Below are positions 5,918 to 5,956 of a DNA stretch of 5,956 bases, piece by piece. Position 1 is the stretch's first letter. Each line of letters begins with the position of its first letter. The stretch is from Pseudomonadota bacterium (GTDB lineage: Bacteria > Pseudomonadota > Alphaproteobacteria > Rhizobiales > Methylopilaceae). The DNA lies in assembly GCA_023389135.1 (NCBI GenBank), contig JAEWEX010000160.1, positions 1 through 5,956 on the forward strand, written 5' to 3'. The position numbers and the translations under genes are program-made. The notes under the pieces are model-generated. The model did no database searches. It was not told where the DNA came from and saw nothing but the letters and a program-made list of their open reading frames with translations.

Positions 5918-5956
5918 CCTCCGTCGCCCTCCGGCTCGACCGGAGGGCCCAGCTTC
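5918..5956. repeat. Start of repeat copy 3 (cut by window edge)
   Basis: These 39 bases are identical to copy 2 at 5792-5830, including the whole of hairpin A (5926-5948). The first 13 bases of the unit, up to CGCAAA, are replaced by unrelated sequence, so this copy is 5'-shortened. The array continues beyond the window. Confidence 0.75.

Larger units (their letters stand above)
5652..5956. repeat. Tandem array of about 127-bp multi-hairpin repeats
   Basis: The array starts 3 nt after the flgL stop and runs off the right edge. Two long copies (5652-5758 and 5779-5885) match at 103 of 107 positions without gaps, and the start of a third copy (5918-5956) is identical to copy 2 over 39 bases. 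The spacers (5759-5778 and 5886-5917) are unrelated to each other. Each complete copy contains three adjoining inverted repeats. No reading frame with coding character was found in the array. It resembles intergenic REP-like palindromic repeats common in high-GC alphaproteobacteria. Confidence 0.85.

Noticed and set aside
5652..5956. CRISPR array
   Set aside because: The repeats are over 100 bp with strong internal palindromes and spacers of 20 and 32 bp; repeat size and layout do not fit CRISPR.

Overview
The window is a high-GC stretch (roughly 70% by eye) carrying the flagellar hook and hook-junction cluster flgE-flgK-flgL, all on the + strand. The FlgE N-terminus (MGIFGALSTAVTGL, ANSQTTAFKR) and the flgE-flgK-flgL order fit an alphaproteobacterium, most likely of the Hyphomicrobiales (Rhizobiales). 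That placement is inferred from protein style and base composition, not from a database search.

Layout: positions 1-179 hold the 5' end of a leftward gene whose product starts with a signal-peptide-like segment followed by an Ala/Pro-rich stretch; the gene runs off the left edge and its function is unknown. Positions 180-502 are the divergent intergenic region. It contains a sigma-54-type promoter (GG-N10-GC) at 423-438 and, about 80-115 bp upstream of the predicted transcript start, an 8-bp inverted repeat at a suitable distance for an NtrC-family activator. A short A-rich tract lies between the two. flgE (503-2221), flgK (2253-4103) and flgL (4122-5648) follow with gaps of only 31 and 18 nt, so they very probably form one operon. 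From 5652 to the right edge there is no gene, only a tandem array of about 127-bp period whose units fold into a chain of three hairpins.

How the genes work together: FlgE polymerises into the hook (universal joint) after rod completion, FlgK forms the first junction layer on the hook, and FlgL forms the second layer on which flagellin polymerises. All three are exported by the flagellar type III system. A sigma-54 promoter before the hook gene fits the middle/late class of flagellar genes in several alphaproteobacteria.

Most notable points: (1) the sigma-54 promoter, which also shows that the longer flgE reading frame starting at 422 is wrong; (2) similar-looking beta-rich insertion domains in the middle of all three proteins, including an unusually long FlgL (508 aa); (3) the tandem multi-hairpin repeat directly after flgL. 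I see no sign of a wholly new system; this is a flagellar locus with some unusual decorations.
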